Assembly: GCA_009845425.1 (NCBI GenBank)
Contig: VXZQ01000006.1
Coordinates: forward strand, 1 to 64,000
DNA: 64,000 nucleotides
DNA from: Holophagales bacterium
GTDB taxonomy: Bacteria > Acidobacteriota > Thermoanaerobaculia > Multivoradales > Multivoraceae
Direction of reading: 5' to 3'
Shown here: piece after piece, positions 8,734-16,887 of the stretch
How positions within the stretch are numbered: the first letter of the stretch is position 1
How the letters are laid out: every line of letters begins with the position of its first letter
Program-made: the position numbers and the translations under genes
Notes under the pieces: model-generated
Seen by the model: the letters and a program-made list of their open reading frames with translations, nothing else
Databases searched by the model: none
Told to the model about the DNA's origin: nothing

Positions 8734-10380
8734 TCACTCTCCGGCGGCGGCCCCGGTGGCTTCAGTGGACGGCGCCTGCCCGGCGGGTTGGCCGACCATC
8801 TTCGTCTCGAACGGCCGCTCCGTGCCGGCGCCCATCGTGATCGTGCCCCGGAGCGCCCCCTGCGCGTCGAGTTCCGCTTCGATCACGGTCGTGATGGCTG
8901 ACGCCTCGGGGGTGGGGAAGTGGGTCGTCACCCGCAGGCGGTCGCCGGACCAGGCGAAGTCGTCGAGGGTGATCGTGAACATCTGCAGACCGGATGCCAC
9001 GTAGAGGATGCCCTCGCCCTCGCGGGGCGTCCAGAAAGCGATCGGCAGGAACCCGTCGGCCAGGAAGGAGGTCCCCCGTGGATGCCGGGCGATCAGCTTC
9101 GTCAGCTTGTCGACGTTGTCCTTCGGCCGGTGGTAGCCGCCGTCCTTGCGGACGATTTCCATGAAGCCGACGAACATCTCGTTGACCACGTCGCCACGGT
9201 AGATGATCTCGCGGGTCGGATCGGGGTTGGCCGGGTTGCTGTCCGAGTTGTCCCAGACCGCCGTAACCTCGATCCGGCTCGAGGCCGGCAGGTCGATCGG
9301 CTCGGTGGGGTAGTAGAGCCACTGCCAGTTGTAGTCGTACTTCGGCACGTCGAGCAGGGTCTCGCTGGTCCCGTCCGCGTGAACGATGCGGTAGGTCATC
9401 GCCTTGCCGCGGACATGCATGTGCGGGCTGAAGGCGAGGATCTGCATGTCGTCGTCCGGTTGGAAGAAACCCTCCTCGGCGTGGTGACCCGCGCCCGGCG
9501 GAATGCGGATGCCGGTGTTCGCCACCGAGACGGTCGCCACCTCCCGCTGCAGCTCACCTTCGCCGAAGTGGATGCCGATGCGGGTCACGTCGGATGTCGC
9601 TTCACCAAACGGGTGGTAGTGGGAGTCCATCGTGATCGTCGTGCCCGGGCCCAGAACCCGGCCCGTGCCCTCGGGGAAGACGTAGGGCGGCATGCCCGCG
9701 GTCCAGATCCCGAACACGCCGCTGCCCCCGGCACCCTCGCTCACCCTCTCGCCTGAGCCGATCGGGCCACCGCTCTCGCGCCGCGGTGTCGTGTACGTGG
9801 CCTGGAAGTGGTGCGTGGCTCGGCGGTCGCCGGGGAGGAACTCGATGGCCTGTACCCATCGTTCCTCCTCCAGCTCGAGCGCGATGCGCTGCTTGGGGAA
9901 GAGGTCCGGGCCCTCTGCCGGCACGTCGACCCGGTCGAGCGTCAGCACGTAGTCCGGTTCGCCCAGCGTCCAGCCCTCGGGGAAGGTCGGCGCCGGCGGC
10001 AGGTCGGCGGGGTCGCCCTCGGGCGCGCCGCCCGCGGCCCAGCCTGTGATCGTCGCGATCTGTTCGGCGGAGAGGGAGAGGTCATCGCGAAACACGACGT
10101 GCTCCGACTCGGCGCTCCAGGGCGGCATGTCGCCGTTCTCGACCGCCCGCGCCATGCCGCGCGCCCAGGGGCGGGCCTCCCGGTAGGAGAGCAGCGACAT
10201 CGGCGCTGCCTGGTTCGGGCGATGACACTGGACGCATTTCTCGAACAGGATGGGCGCCACGTCGCGGCTGAAGGTCGGCGTTTCGGCTGCGCCGGCTGCC
10301 GTCGCTGTGAGCAGGACGGTGCTGGCGACCAGCGCCGCGAGCGTGTATGGGTGGCGGCGGATAGGGGATCTCGTGAGCAT
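8734..10380 (-). CDS. Secreted haem protein with copper monooxygenase-like domain
   Basis: This 548-residue exported protein has a signal peptide (about 1-32) and then a cytochrome c-like segment with the haem motif CVQCH (49-53) and a probable Met ligand in AAPMSLLSY. The rest resembles the two-domain fold of type II copper, ascorbate-dependent monooxygenases. Candidate histidine clusters are His190-His191, HYH at 254-256, and HMH at 320-322 in FSPHMHVRGK. In this family, proteins with an added cytochrome domain are widespread in Planctomycetes and Acidobacteriota but biochemically uncharacterised. A role in periplasmic redox chemistry is inferred. It is divergent from the YACHEGN-family gene at 10509, with 128 bases between them. 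Confidence 0.75.
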   Translation of the reverse strand: MLTRSPIRRHPYTLAALVASTVLLTATAAGAAETPTFSRDVAPILFEKCVQCHRPNQAAPMSLLSYREARPWARGMARAVENGDMPPWSAESEHVVFRDDLSLSAEQIATITGWAAGGAPEGDPADLPPAPTFPEGWTLGEPDYVLTLDRVDVPAEGPDLFPKQRIALELEEERWVQAIEFLPGDRRATHHFQATYTTPRRESGGPIGSGERVSEGAGGSGVFGIWTAGMPPYVFPEGTGRVLGPGTTITMDSHYHPFGEATSDVTRIGIHFGEGELQREVATVSVANTGIRIPPGAGHHAEEGFFQPDDDMQILAFSPHMHVRGKAMTYRIVHADGTSETLLDVPKYDYNWQWLYYPTEPIDLPASSRIEVTAVWDNSDSNPANPDPTREIIYRGDVVNEMFVGFMEIVRKDGGYHRPKDNVDKLTKLIARHPRGTSFLADGFLPIAFWTPREGEGILYVASGLQMFTITLDDFAWSGDRLRVTTHFPTPEASAITTVIEAELDAQGALRGTITMGAGTERPFETKMVGQPAGQAPSTEATGAAAGE

Positions 10381-10508
10381 GTTCGTCCCTGAACTGATGG
10401 GTTTGGCGATTGCGTTCAGTCTAACAAGCGGCGGGCTGACGTTCGTTCCGTGCGGTAGGCTCGATGGCGCTTCCCCAAGGTACGTGGAGACGAAACGGAG
10501 GACACTCC

Positions 10509-11591
10509 ATGCGCATCGATCGAGCCGCCCTGGCTATCTGTCTGTTCGCCGTTTCGGCGATGCTGATCGCGGCCCCTGCCGTGGTGGCGGGTGAAGAAGA
10601 AATCCCGCGCACCGCCAGCGGCAAGCCCGACCTGACGGGTCGCTACAACATCGCGAGTTCGACGCCGTTCGAACGGCCGTCGGAGTTCGGCGACAAGCTC
10701 TTCCTCACCGTCGAGGAAGCGGAAGAGATCATGGCGCGGACCCGCGCAGCGGTGGCCAGGTCCAACGCCGCCAGCGATCCGGAGCGGTCCGCGCCCCCGG
10801 CCGGCGGCGACGGCTCTCCCGGCGCCGCGGGCGCGGTCGGCGGCTACAACTCGTTCTGGACCGATCGCGGGAGCGACCGCTTCGCCATCGACGGGAAGTT
10901 CCGCACCTCCATCCTGACCGAACCACCGAACGGCCGCATGCCGTCCCTCTCCGAGGCGGGGAAGGCTCGTCGTGCCGACTTGCATCCGTACGCCTACGAG
11001 AACACCGGCAGCGCCTGGTGGCTCGAGACCGGCGACGACCCGTACGACGGTCCGGAGACACTGTCGGTCCTCGATCGCTGCCTGTACCTGGGAGCGGCGG
11101 CGACTCCGGCTCGCCCGATTCTCTACAACAACCTGAAGACGATCGCGCAGACCGACGATCACGTCGTGATCCTGGTCGAGTGGATGCACTGGGCCAAGGT
11201 CGTCCGGCTCAATGCCGAGCACGCGCCGCCCGAGATGCGGTCCCTGGGCGGCGACTCCATCGGCTGGTGGGAAGGCGACACCCTGGTGGTCGAGACGACG
11301 AACTTCCTCGATCGGCCCGGCGTGCCGCGCGAGGGTCTGAAGGTAGTCGAGCGCTTTACCCGCCAGAGCGCGGACGGGCTCCTGTACGAGTTCACGGTGC
11401 ACGACCCGGACTACACGGCACCCTACGGTGGTGAGTTTCTCTGGCCGCAGACGGAGGAACTGAACTACGAGTACGCCTGTCACGAAGGCAACTACGCGAT
11501 GGGCAACATCCTTCGCGGCGCGCGACTGCTCGAGCGGGAGTACCTTGAGCAGAAGGGTCAGGCGGGCAGCACCGGCTCGGGGGAGGAGTAA
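10509..11591 (+). CDS. Secreted YACHEGN-family protein A
   Basis: This 360-residue exported protein of unknown function starts at the ATG at 10509, after a clear GGAGG, with a signal peptide ending near AVVAGEE. It belongs to a family with four members in this window. Shared blocks are a G.PDLTGRYN/TPFERP..FGDK.FLT.EEA opening, YNSFWTDRG, RTSILTEPPNGRMP, a DRC element, YNN...IAQT, GWWEGDTLVVETTNF, VERFTR and the closing YEYACHEGNYAM. The conserved Cys in DRC and in ACHEGN could form a disulfide or bind metal; this is conjecture. The open frame begins upstream at 10464, but that start lacks a signal. The DUF547-radical SAM gene starts 18 bases downstream, suggesting an operon. Confidence 0.75.
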   Translation: MRIDRAALAICLFAVSAMLIAAPAVVAGEEEIPRTASGKPDLTGRYNIASSTPFERPSEFGDKLFLTVEEAEEIMARTRAAVARSNAASDPERSAPPAGGDGSPGAAGAVGGYNSFWTDRGSDRFAIDGKFRTSILTEPPNGRMPSLSEAGKARRADLHPYAYENTGSAWWLETGDDPYDGPETLSVLDRCLYLGAAATPARPILYNNLKTIAQTDDHVVILVEWMHWAKVVRLNAEHAPPEMRSLGGDSIGWWEGDTLVVETTNFLDRPGVPREGLKVVERFTRQSADGLLYEFTVHDPDYTAPYGGEFLWPQTEELNYEYACHEGNYAMGNILRGARLLEREYLEQKGQAGSTGSGEE

Positions 11592-11609
11592 GCCCTCAGC
11601 AGGGGTTCG

Positions 11610-13151
11610 ATGGGAACGTTCTCCTACGCGGCCTGGGACCGCCTGCTGGCCGAGGTCGTCGCGGAGGACGGCAAGGTCGACTACGAGCGTCTGGCCGCGC
11701 GACGGTCGCTGCTGGAGGAGTTCATAGTCGAACTCGGCGAAACGTCGCCGGACAGCCGCCCGGAGCTGTTCGCGAGCGAGGAGGACGGGCTCGCCTACTG
11801 GATCAACGCCTACAACGCGTTCACCCTGCACGCGATCGCTGAGGAGTACCCGATCCGTTCCGTCTGGAAGACCCGCGACGGACAGTTTTTCCAGCGGCGG
11901 CGTCACGTCGCCGGCGGTTCGGCGGTCAGCCTCGACGACATCGAGCACCAGATTCTCCGGTCCGATTACGCCGAGCCGCGCATCCACTTCGCGATCAACT
12001 GCGGCGCGAACGGTTGCCCGCCGGTGCGCCCTTCGGCATACCGCGGCGGTGGCCTCCGCGACACCCTGCGGCAGGCGACCGAGGCGTTCCTGGCGAACCG
12101 TTGGAACTGCCGCGTGGACCACGAAGCGGAACGGATCCACGTTTCCCGCATCTTCCGGATGTACGCCGAGGACTTCGCCGGCGGAGCGGGGACGCGCGAG
12201 GAGTACCGCCGCGGCGTGCTGGGTTTCGTGGCCGAACACGCGGGACTCGACCCGGAGCGGATCGCCTCCTACGAGATCGTCTACAACACGTACGACTGGG
12301 GTCTCAACGACACACACCGCGATCCGAACATCGGCCCGATCACCTTCCACGAGCCCGTTGAGCATTTCTCCGCGGCCGACGGCGAACTCCGCGAGCTCCA
12401 TCTCTACGAGGGAAACTTCTGCAACCGGGCCTGTTCCTGGTGCACGATCAACGGCTCGCCCGAGGGCTGGTACGAGCGTTACACCCCTGAGGTCCTGGAC
12501 CAGGCGCTCAGCTCCCTCGCCGCCGACGGCAACCTCAAGTTCTACGGGGGCGAGCCGACCCTGCACACGAGGGAGATCGTCGCCGCCATGCGCTATGTCC
12601 GCGAGCGCGGTTTTGTGGGCCTGATCACCGTGTTCTCGAACGGTATCCAGGCGGAGAAGCTGATCTCGATCCTCGAGTCGGACCCGAAGAGCGAGGCGGT
12701 GCTCAACTATTCGATCTACCACGGGCGAGACGCGGATCCGATGCCGGCCTACGCGCGCGAGCGCCTGGAGGACTGGGCCCGCGCGAACCCGAACCGCATC
12801 TTCCAGGGCTACAAGGTGCTGTTCCACGCGGGCGCCGGGGCCGACCAGGAGTTCGCCCGAGACCGGGAATCGGAGTACCACGGCATGGGCAACCGCTGCG
12901 TTCGCTGTTTTCCCGTGCTGACCACGAAGGGCCGGTTCCACGCCTGTCCGTTCGCCGCCGAGATCGAGTCGCCGCACTTCGACCTCGGCGCGGTGGGCTC
13001 GGACTCCGGAACCGTCTTCGAGAACTACCGGACGTTCCTGCGGTGGGTGGACGAGGAACTCGACCCGGCGGCCGAAGACCGGGGAGTGTCGAGCTGTGAG
13101 ATGTGCCACCGGCACCTGGCGGAACTGCCGGTTCCGGAGTTCGCAGGTTAG
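11610..13151 (+). CDS. DUF547-radical SAM fusion protein
   Basis: This 513-residue two-part protein has an N-terminal half (about 1-235) that is a DUF547 domain, with LAYWINAYNAF (61-71), the signature FAINCGANGCPPV (127-139; Cys131 and Cys136) and the closing YDWGLND (228-234). The C-terminal half (about 258-510) is a radical SAM domain, with CxxxCxxC as CNRACSWC (Cys271, 275, 278) for the 4Fe-4S cluster, GGEP at 313-316, and a cysteine-rich tail (CVRC, ACPF, CEMC) like the auxiliary-cluster region of SPASM or Twitch enzymes. DUF547 is usually a secreted stand-alone domain, yet no signal peptide is present here, so this protein is probably cytoplasmic. The substrate is unknown. The glycosyltransferase gene begins next to its stop. 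Confidence 0.82.
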   Translation: MGTFSYAAWDRLLAEVVAEDGKVDYERLAARRSLLEEFIVELGETSPDSRPELFASEEDGLAYWINAYNAFTLHAIAEEYPIRSVWKTRDGQFFQRRRHVAGGSAVSLDDIEHQILRSDYAEPRIHFAINCGANGCPPVRPSAYRGGGLRDTLRQATEAFLANRWNCRVDHEAERIHVSRIFRMYAEDFAGGAGTREEYRRGVLGFVAEHAGLDPERIASYEIVYNTYDWGLNDTHRDPNIGPITFHEPVEHFSAADGELRELHLYEGNFCNRACSWCTINGSPEGWYERYTPEVLDQALSSLAADGNLKFYGGEPTLHTREIVAAMRYVRERGFVGLITVFSNGIQAEKLISILESDPKSEAVLNYSIYHGRDADPMPAYARERLEDWARANPNRIFQGYKVLFHAGAGADQEFARDRESEYHGMGNRCVRCFPVLTTKGRFHACPFAAEIESPHFDLGAVGSDSGTVFENYRTFLRWVDEELDPAAEDRGVSSCEMCHRHLAELPVPEFAG

Positions 13152-13155
13152 GAGC

Positions 13156-14769
13156 TTGCGCCGCACCGCCACCGCGACAGTCCTGCTGGCCCTGGTCGCC
13201 GTCCTCTATTGCGGCCTCTTCGCGGCGAACTCCCTGATCCGCGTCCGCACGTTCACGGCGGACTCGATGAACTACGTCGACGTCGCGCGACGAGTTGCCG
13301 GCGGCGACGGGCTGGTGCAGTCGACCGGCGGCTTCAACCAGCCCTTCTACCTGTCCGGCGATCTCGACCTGCCCTCGGCCTTCACGGCGCAGCCGCCCGG
13401 CTATCCGCTGGCGATCGGCTTCGTGTCGAGGTTCGGGATCGAGGCGCCGGACGCGGCGCTGGTGGTCCCGGCGTTGTCATACGCCGCAGTTCTCTTCCTG
13501 GTCTACATGCTTGGAAGGCGGATCGGAGGTTCGCTGGCCGGCGCCATGGCGGTCGGCACCGCGCTCCTGTTCTTGCCGCTGACACATCTCGGCCGAGCCG
13601 CCTTGAGCGAGTGTCTCGCCGTCGCTGTCGTGCTGGTGTTCTTCCTGCTCCTCGACCGACACTTCACGGAGACCCCGGACCATGGTGACAGTGCGGCCTG
13701 GCGCGGCCTGCTGCCGCTTCTCGGTCTGGGCCTGCTCGCCGGTGTGGCCTTCAGCGTGCGCTATTCCCTGTGGCCGCTGCCGCTGATCGGTGTCGCGGCG
13801 CTCGGGCTCGACCGCGCCGACCGAAGCCGCGGGGCGGCGAGGCTCTACAACTCCGCTGCGTTCGGGGCCGGCGCCCTGGCGCCGATTGCCGCGATTCTGG
13901 TCCGCAACGTGGTTGTTGAAGGACGCCTGCTTCCTTCAGTGATGCCGGCCGTGCGATCGCTAGCCGAGAACCTTAGTCTGGCCGTCACGGCGCTCCTCGG
14001 CGGCTGGCGCTCGACCACGGTCGGGAACTGGCCGGACGCCGTCCTCCTCATCGTCGCGCTGTCGATCCTGCTGGCACTCGCTGCGCGAAACAGAGCGTCT
14101 TCCCGATCTTGGGAGCGTCTACCCCTGCTGATCGGCGCGTGGTCGGTCCTCTATCTCGCGGCCGTCGTCTGGCGTAGCACCCAAGCCAACCTCGACCCCA
14201 TCGGCGCCCGTCTAACGCTGCCAGCCGCCGTGCCCCTCATCCCGGTGGTCGGCGTTCTCCTTGCCGAAGCCCTGCCACGAACGCGTCGCTTCGCCTGGCT
14301 ACCCGTTGCGATCCTCGTTCTCTGCTCGAGTGCCGCGTTCGCGCGCGAAGCCGACCTCTGGTTCAGCGGCCGCGACGCTCGCGCCCTGGAGTTCAGGAGC
14401 GAGCGCCAGCGGTGGCTCCGCGACCACATCGACCCCGGCGATCTGGTCGTCGGCGGCGGCACGATGGACGTTCCCTTCCTGGTCCCCGGCAGCCACGCAA
14501 TCTCCTACGCCGGCTTGCCCTACACGGAAGTCCTGTCCTACGCCGACCTCGAACGGATCGCCGATCGCCACTGCCGCGATTTCGACCGCCTCCTCCTCGT
14601 CGTCCGGCCCACCGTCCAACTCGGCGGCGGCCGCTCCGACGAAGATCCCAGCGACTGGCTCGGCCCCTTCATCGCCGACGCAAGAGCCGGCCGCCACGAG
14701 ACGTACCCGCTCCTGGAGCCCCTGGCCACTTCAACCGAAACTCGCGTCTACCGGATCACCTGCCCCTGA
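13156..14769 (+). CDS. GT-C-type membrane glycosyltransferase-like protein
   Basis: This polytopic inner-membrane protein has about 537 residues and 10-12 hydrophobic segments, followed by a C-terminal soluble part from about residue 420. Just after segment 1 it has TADSMNYVDVARRVAGGDG, the acidic first periplasmic loop typical of the ArnT/PMT (GT39-like) GT-C transferases that use polyprenyl-linked sugars. I chose TTG at 13156, 4 bases after the previous stop and preceded by AGGAG, because it opens directly with RRTATATVLL before the first helix. An ATG at 13096 would add 20 residues overlapping the upstream gene. It is probably cotranscribed with the DUF547-radical SAM gene. The acceptor is unknown. 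Confidence 0.72.
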   Translation: MRRTATATVLLALVAVLYCGLFAANSLIRVRTFTADSMNYVDVARRVAGGDGLVQSTGGFNQPFYLSGDLDLPSAFTAQPPGYPLAIGFVSRFGIEAPDAALVVPALSYAAVLFLVYMLGRRIGGSLAGAMAVGTALLFLPLTHLGRAALSECLAVAVVLVFFLLLDRHFTETPDHGDSAAWRGLLPLLGLGLLAGVAFSVRYSLWPLPLIGVAALGLDRADRSRGAARLYNSAAFGAGALAPIAAILVRNVVVEGRLLPSVMPAVRSLAENLSLAVTALLGGWRSTTVGNWPDAVLLIVALSILLALAARNRASSRSWERLPLLIGAWSVLYLAAVVWRSTQANLDPIGARLTLPAAVPLIPVVGVLLAEALPRTRRFAWLPVAILVLCSSAAFAREADLWFSGRDARALEFRSERQRWLRDHIDPGDLVVGGGTMDVPFLVPGSHAISYAGLPYTEVLSYADLERIADRHCRDFDRLLLVVRPTVQLGGGRSDEDPSDWLGPFIADARAGRHETYPLLEPLATSTETRVYRITCP

Positions 14770-14782
14770 CGACCAGCGGGCG

Positions 14783-15841
14783 CTACGCCGGCGCCTCGGC
14801 GACGCCCGACGACTTGGCGCCGGTCCAGCGGTTGAAGCCCAGTTCGCCGCGGACGTCGGCGGTGCGCTCCAGCATCATCGCGTCGCTGGGGATGCCGGTC
14901 GAGTCGGCGACGCGGACGAGGCCGTTGAAGATGCCAATCGTCGCCGCGGCTTCGACGAACTTGACTGGGCCCAGGGTTTCGAGAGCCCGGCGGCGGGCCG
15001 CGTCCACCTCATCCGTGGCCCGGACGACGGCCTCCGCGAAGGCCGTGAGGACCGCGCCGTCCTCCACGCCGCCGTCGGCGGCGTCCTCAACCGCCGCGCT
15101 CAGATCGACTTCCGCTCCGACTGCATCGCTGCTCGCCCGGAGCAGCATGGTGTGGGCGGTCGTTCAGTAGAAGCACTGGTTGAGCGCCGAGACCCGGGCG
15201 GCGAGAAGTTCTACCTGGGGCCGGGCCATGGGCCGGTGGTCCCACACCATCTCATTGAAGTCGGACGCGGTTCCCGAGTACATGGCGGCGACCATGCGGA
15301 AGAACGTGCGGACGCCTTCCGGCACCAGGCTCAATGCCCGGGCAACGTTGGCGCGTTGCCAGTCGATGACCTGAACGGGTACCCAGGCGCCGATGTCGCC
15401 CATGTTGTCGGGCCGTTCGCGGGTGGGCTCGCCGACCTCCGGTTCGGGCAGCGTCTCGTGTTCGATCCCCATCGCTTCGCAGAATGCGTCGGCGGCAACC
15501 GTCGTCACGACGACCGAGGCGAGTTCGACGTACGGTGCGTCGCCAAGCTCGGCGATCGTGGCTTCGGCCCAGTCGCGGTCGAGATGGGTCGGATCGGCGC
15601 CGATCTTCCGCGCCGCCTCGATGGCCTTTTCTGACAGTGGCGTGCCCGGTTCGCCGCGGTCACGGTTCCAGGGCGGCTCCTTGCGCTGGATGCGCTCGGC
15701 GCGAGCGAGATCGGCGATGGCCACCCGCTCGGGCCCCGTCCACCAGGTGCCGGGCCGGCCGATGTCGGCCCACGACTTGCGCAGCGCCGTGGTCATGTCC
15801 TCGCGGACGGGAACGGGGAAGCGATTGTCTTTGAAGCTCAC
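14783..15841 (-). CDS. AhpD/CMD-family selenoprotein (in-frame UGA at codon 226)
   Basis: A single reading frame runs from ATG 15841 to TAG 14783-14785 and is interrupted only by TGA at 15164-15166. Read as selenocysteine, it gives a 352-residue two-domain alkylhydroperoxidase/carboxymuconolactone decarboxylase-like protein. The N-terminal half (about 20-150) contains GTWWTGPERVAIADLARAER and YVELASVVVTTVAADAF. The second half carries the AhpD redox motif as Cys223-Phe-Tyr-Sec226-Thr-Thr-Ala-His230, i.e. CxxU...H where relatives have CxxC...H. Similarity to the family continues without a break after the TGA (TTAHTMLLRASSDAVG). A SECIS-like hairpin lies just downstream. The start overlaps the upstream YACHEGN-family stop as ATGA, implying translational coupling. 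A peroxide or thiol-disulfide role is inferred. Alternatives are a nonsense mutation or sequencing error. I did not find selA, selB or selC in the window. Confidence 0.85.
15124..15149 (-). promoter_or_regulatory. SECIS-like hairpin after the in-frame UGA
   Basis: In the mRNA of the AhpD/CMD gene, nucleotides 15-40 after the UGA can pair as CAU-GCUGCUC / GAGCAGC-(bulged G)-AUG, closing a five-base loop CGGGC. That is 10 base pairs with one bulge. The loop begins 24 nucleotides after the UGA and has G as its second base. Bacterial SECIS elements are hairpins inside the coding region within about 16-37 nucleotides of the UGA, with a G in the first two loop positions, so the geometry fits. The pairing was drawn by hand and no folding energy was computed. 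Confidence 0.65.
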
Positions 15842-16830
15842 GGACTGCTGTCCTCACCTGTCTCTTCCAGGTGACGTGCGCCGCTCAGCGTGTTGTAGAC
15901 CGCCCAGTTGCCTTCGTGGCAGGCGTACTCGAACATCTCGTTGTCCGGATCGAAGTAGAGCGGGATGTTCACCGTCCAGGTGTCGGTGTAGTTGGCCGGA
16001 TCGTCGATCGTGACCGTCCAGTCCACCGTGTGCTCGTCGACGCGGGTGAAGCGCTCCACCGTGACGAGCTCCGTGCTGACCGGAATCCCCTTGATCCGGC
16101 CCTGGGAGCCGCTGGTCGCGATCCAGCCCTTGTCGGAGAAGTTCCTCGTCTCGACAACCAGCGTGTCGCCGTCCCAGTGGCCGCGGGAATCGCCATTCCA
16201 GAGGTGGAGGTCCCCCGGGATGCGTTCCCGTCCGTCGACCGGGATGAAGCGGACATCGTTGATCATCTCGGAGTAGATGACGACGTACTGTGGCGTCTGG
16301 GCGATCCGGTAGTTGTTGTTGTAGCCGGCGGGGAACAGGTGTCCGGGGACGCCACGGGTGATGCAGCGGTCCCAGACGCTCATGTACTCGTACGAGTCAA
16401 ACATCTTGACCAGATTGTCGGCGCGCACCTGCTGCGCCTCCGGCCGCACCGGGACGCGGCCGGACGGCGGATCGACGACCAGGGAGGTTCGCCGGCTGCC
16501 GACGATCCTGGTGCCGAGTTCGAGCCAGTGCAGGTTGTAGGCGCCGACGTTCTGGCCGGCCTCGGCCTTCTGCGCCGGCCGCTCCGCCCGGCTCTGGATC
16601 ATGTCCTGGCGGGCCGCCTCGGCCTGAGCGACTTCCTCCTCGGTGAGGAAGGCCTTGTCGCCCATCTCGACCGGCCGCTCGAAGGGGGTCAAGGTCGTGT
16701 TCGTCCACAGGCCCTGGAGGTCCGGATGTCCCCAGGGAGTGCGCGGCGCCTTCCAGTCGTCGGCCGCGAGAGCGGGCGCCGCGAACAGTGCGATCACCAC
16801 GGTGAGAGCGAGCGTGGTCCGTCCGATCAT
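15838..16830 (-). CDS. Secreted YACHEGN-family protein B
   Basis: This 330-residue exported protein has a signal peptide ending in ALAADDW and the family blocks HPDLQGLWTNTTLTPFERP, MGDKAFLTEEEVAQAE, RTSLVVDPPSGRVP, VWDRCI, YNNNYRIAQTPQYVVIYSEM, GDSRGHWDGDTLVVETRNF, VERFTRVD and FEYACHEGNWAV. The ATG at 16830 has a strong GGAGGA site 6 bases upstream. It is the first gene of a two-gene unit: its TGA overlaps the ATG of the AhpD/CMD selenoprotein gene (ATGA at 15838-15841). This coupling suggests that the two products act in the same process. The family has no assigned activity. It is probably periplasmic. Confidence 0.78.
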   Translation of the reverse strand: MIGRTTLALTVVIALFAAPALAADDWKAPRTPWGHPDLQGLWTNTTLTPFERPVEMGDKAFLTEEEVAQAEAARQDMIQSRAERPAQKAEAGQNVGAYNLHWLELGTRIVGSRRTSLVVDPPSGRVPVRPEAQQVRADNLVKMFDSYEYMSVWDRCITRGVPGHLFPAGYNNNYRIAQTPQYVVIYSEMINDVRFIPVDGRERIPGDLHLWNGDSRGHWDGDTLVVETRNFSDKGWIATSGSQGRIKGIPVSTELVTVERFTRVDEHTVDWTVTIDDPANYTDTWTVNIPLYFDPDNEMFEYACHEGNWAVYNTLSGARHLEETGEDSSP

Positions 16831-16887
16831 CGGTGACTTCCTCCGTCTGCGTTTGGTGATCGCGAGGCTATCAAGCGCGCTGCCGTC

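Noticed and set aside
10416..13172. 918-codon open frame on the minus strand opposite three plus-strand genes
   Set aside because: It is the antisense of recognisable YACHEGN-family and DUF547-radical SAM genes and shows no domain pattern; long antisense frames are common at this GC content.
14783..15148. A separate 121-residue gene starting at ATG 15148
   Set aside because: It lacks a ribosome site, its first residues continue the AhpD motif of the preceding frame without a shift, and the joined frame explains both parts.
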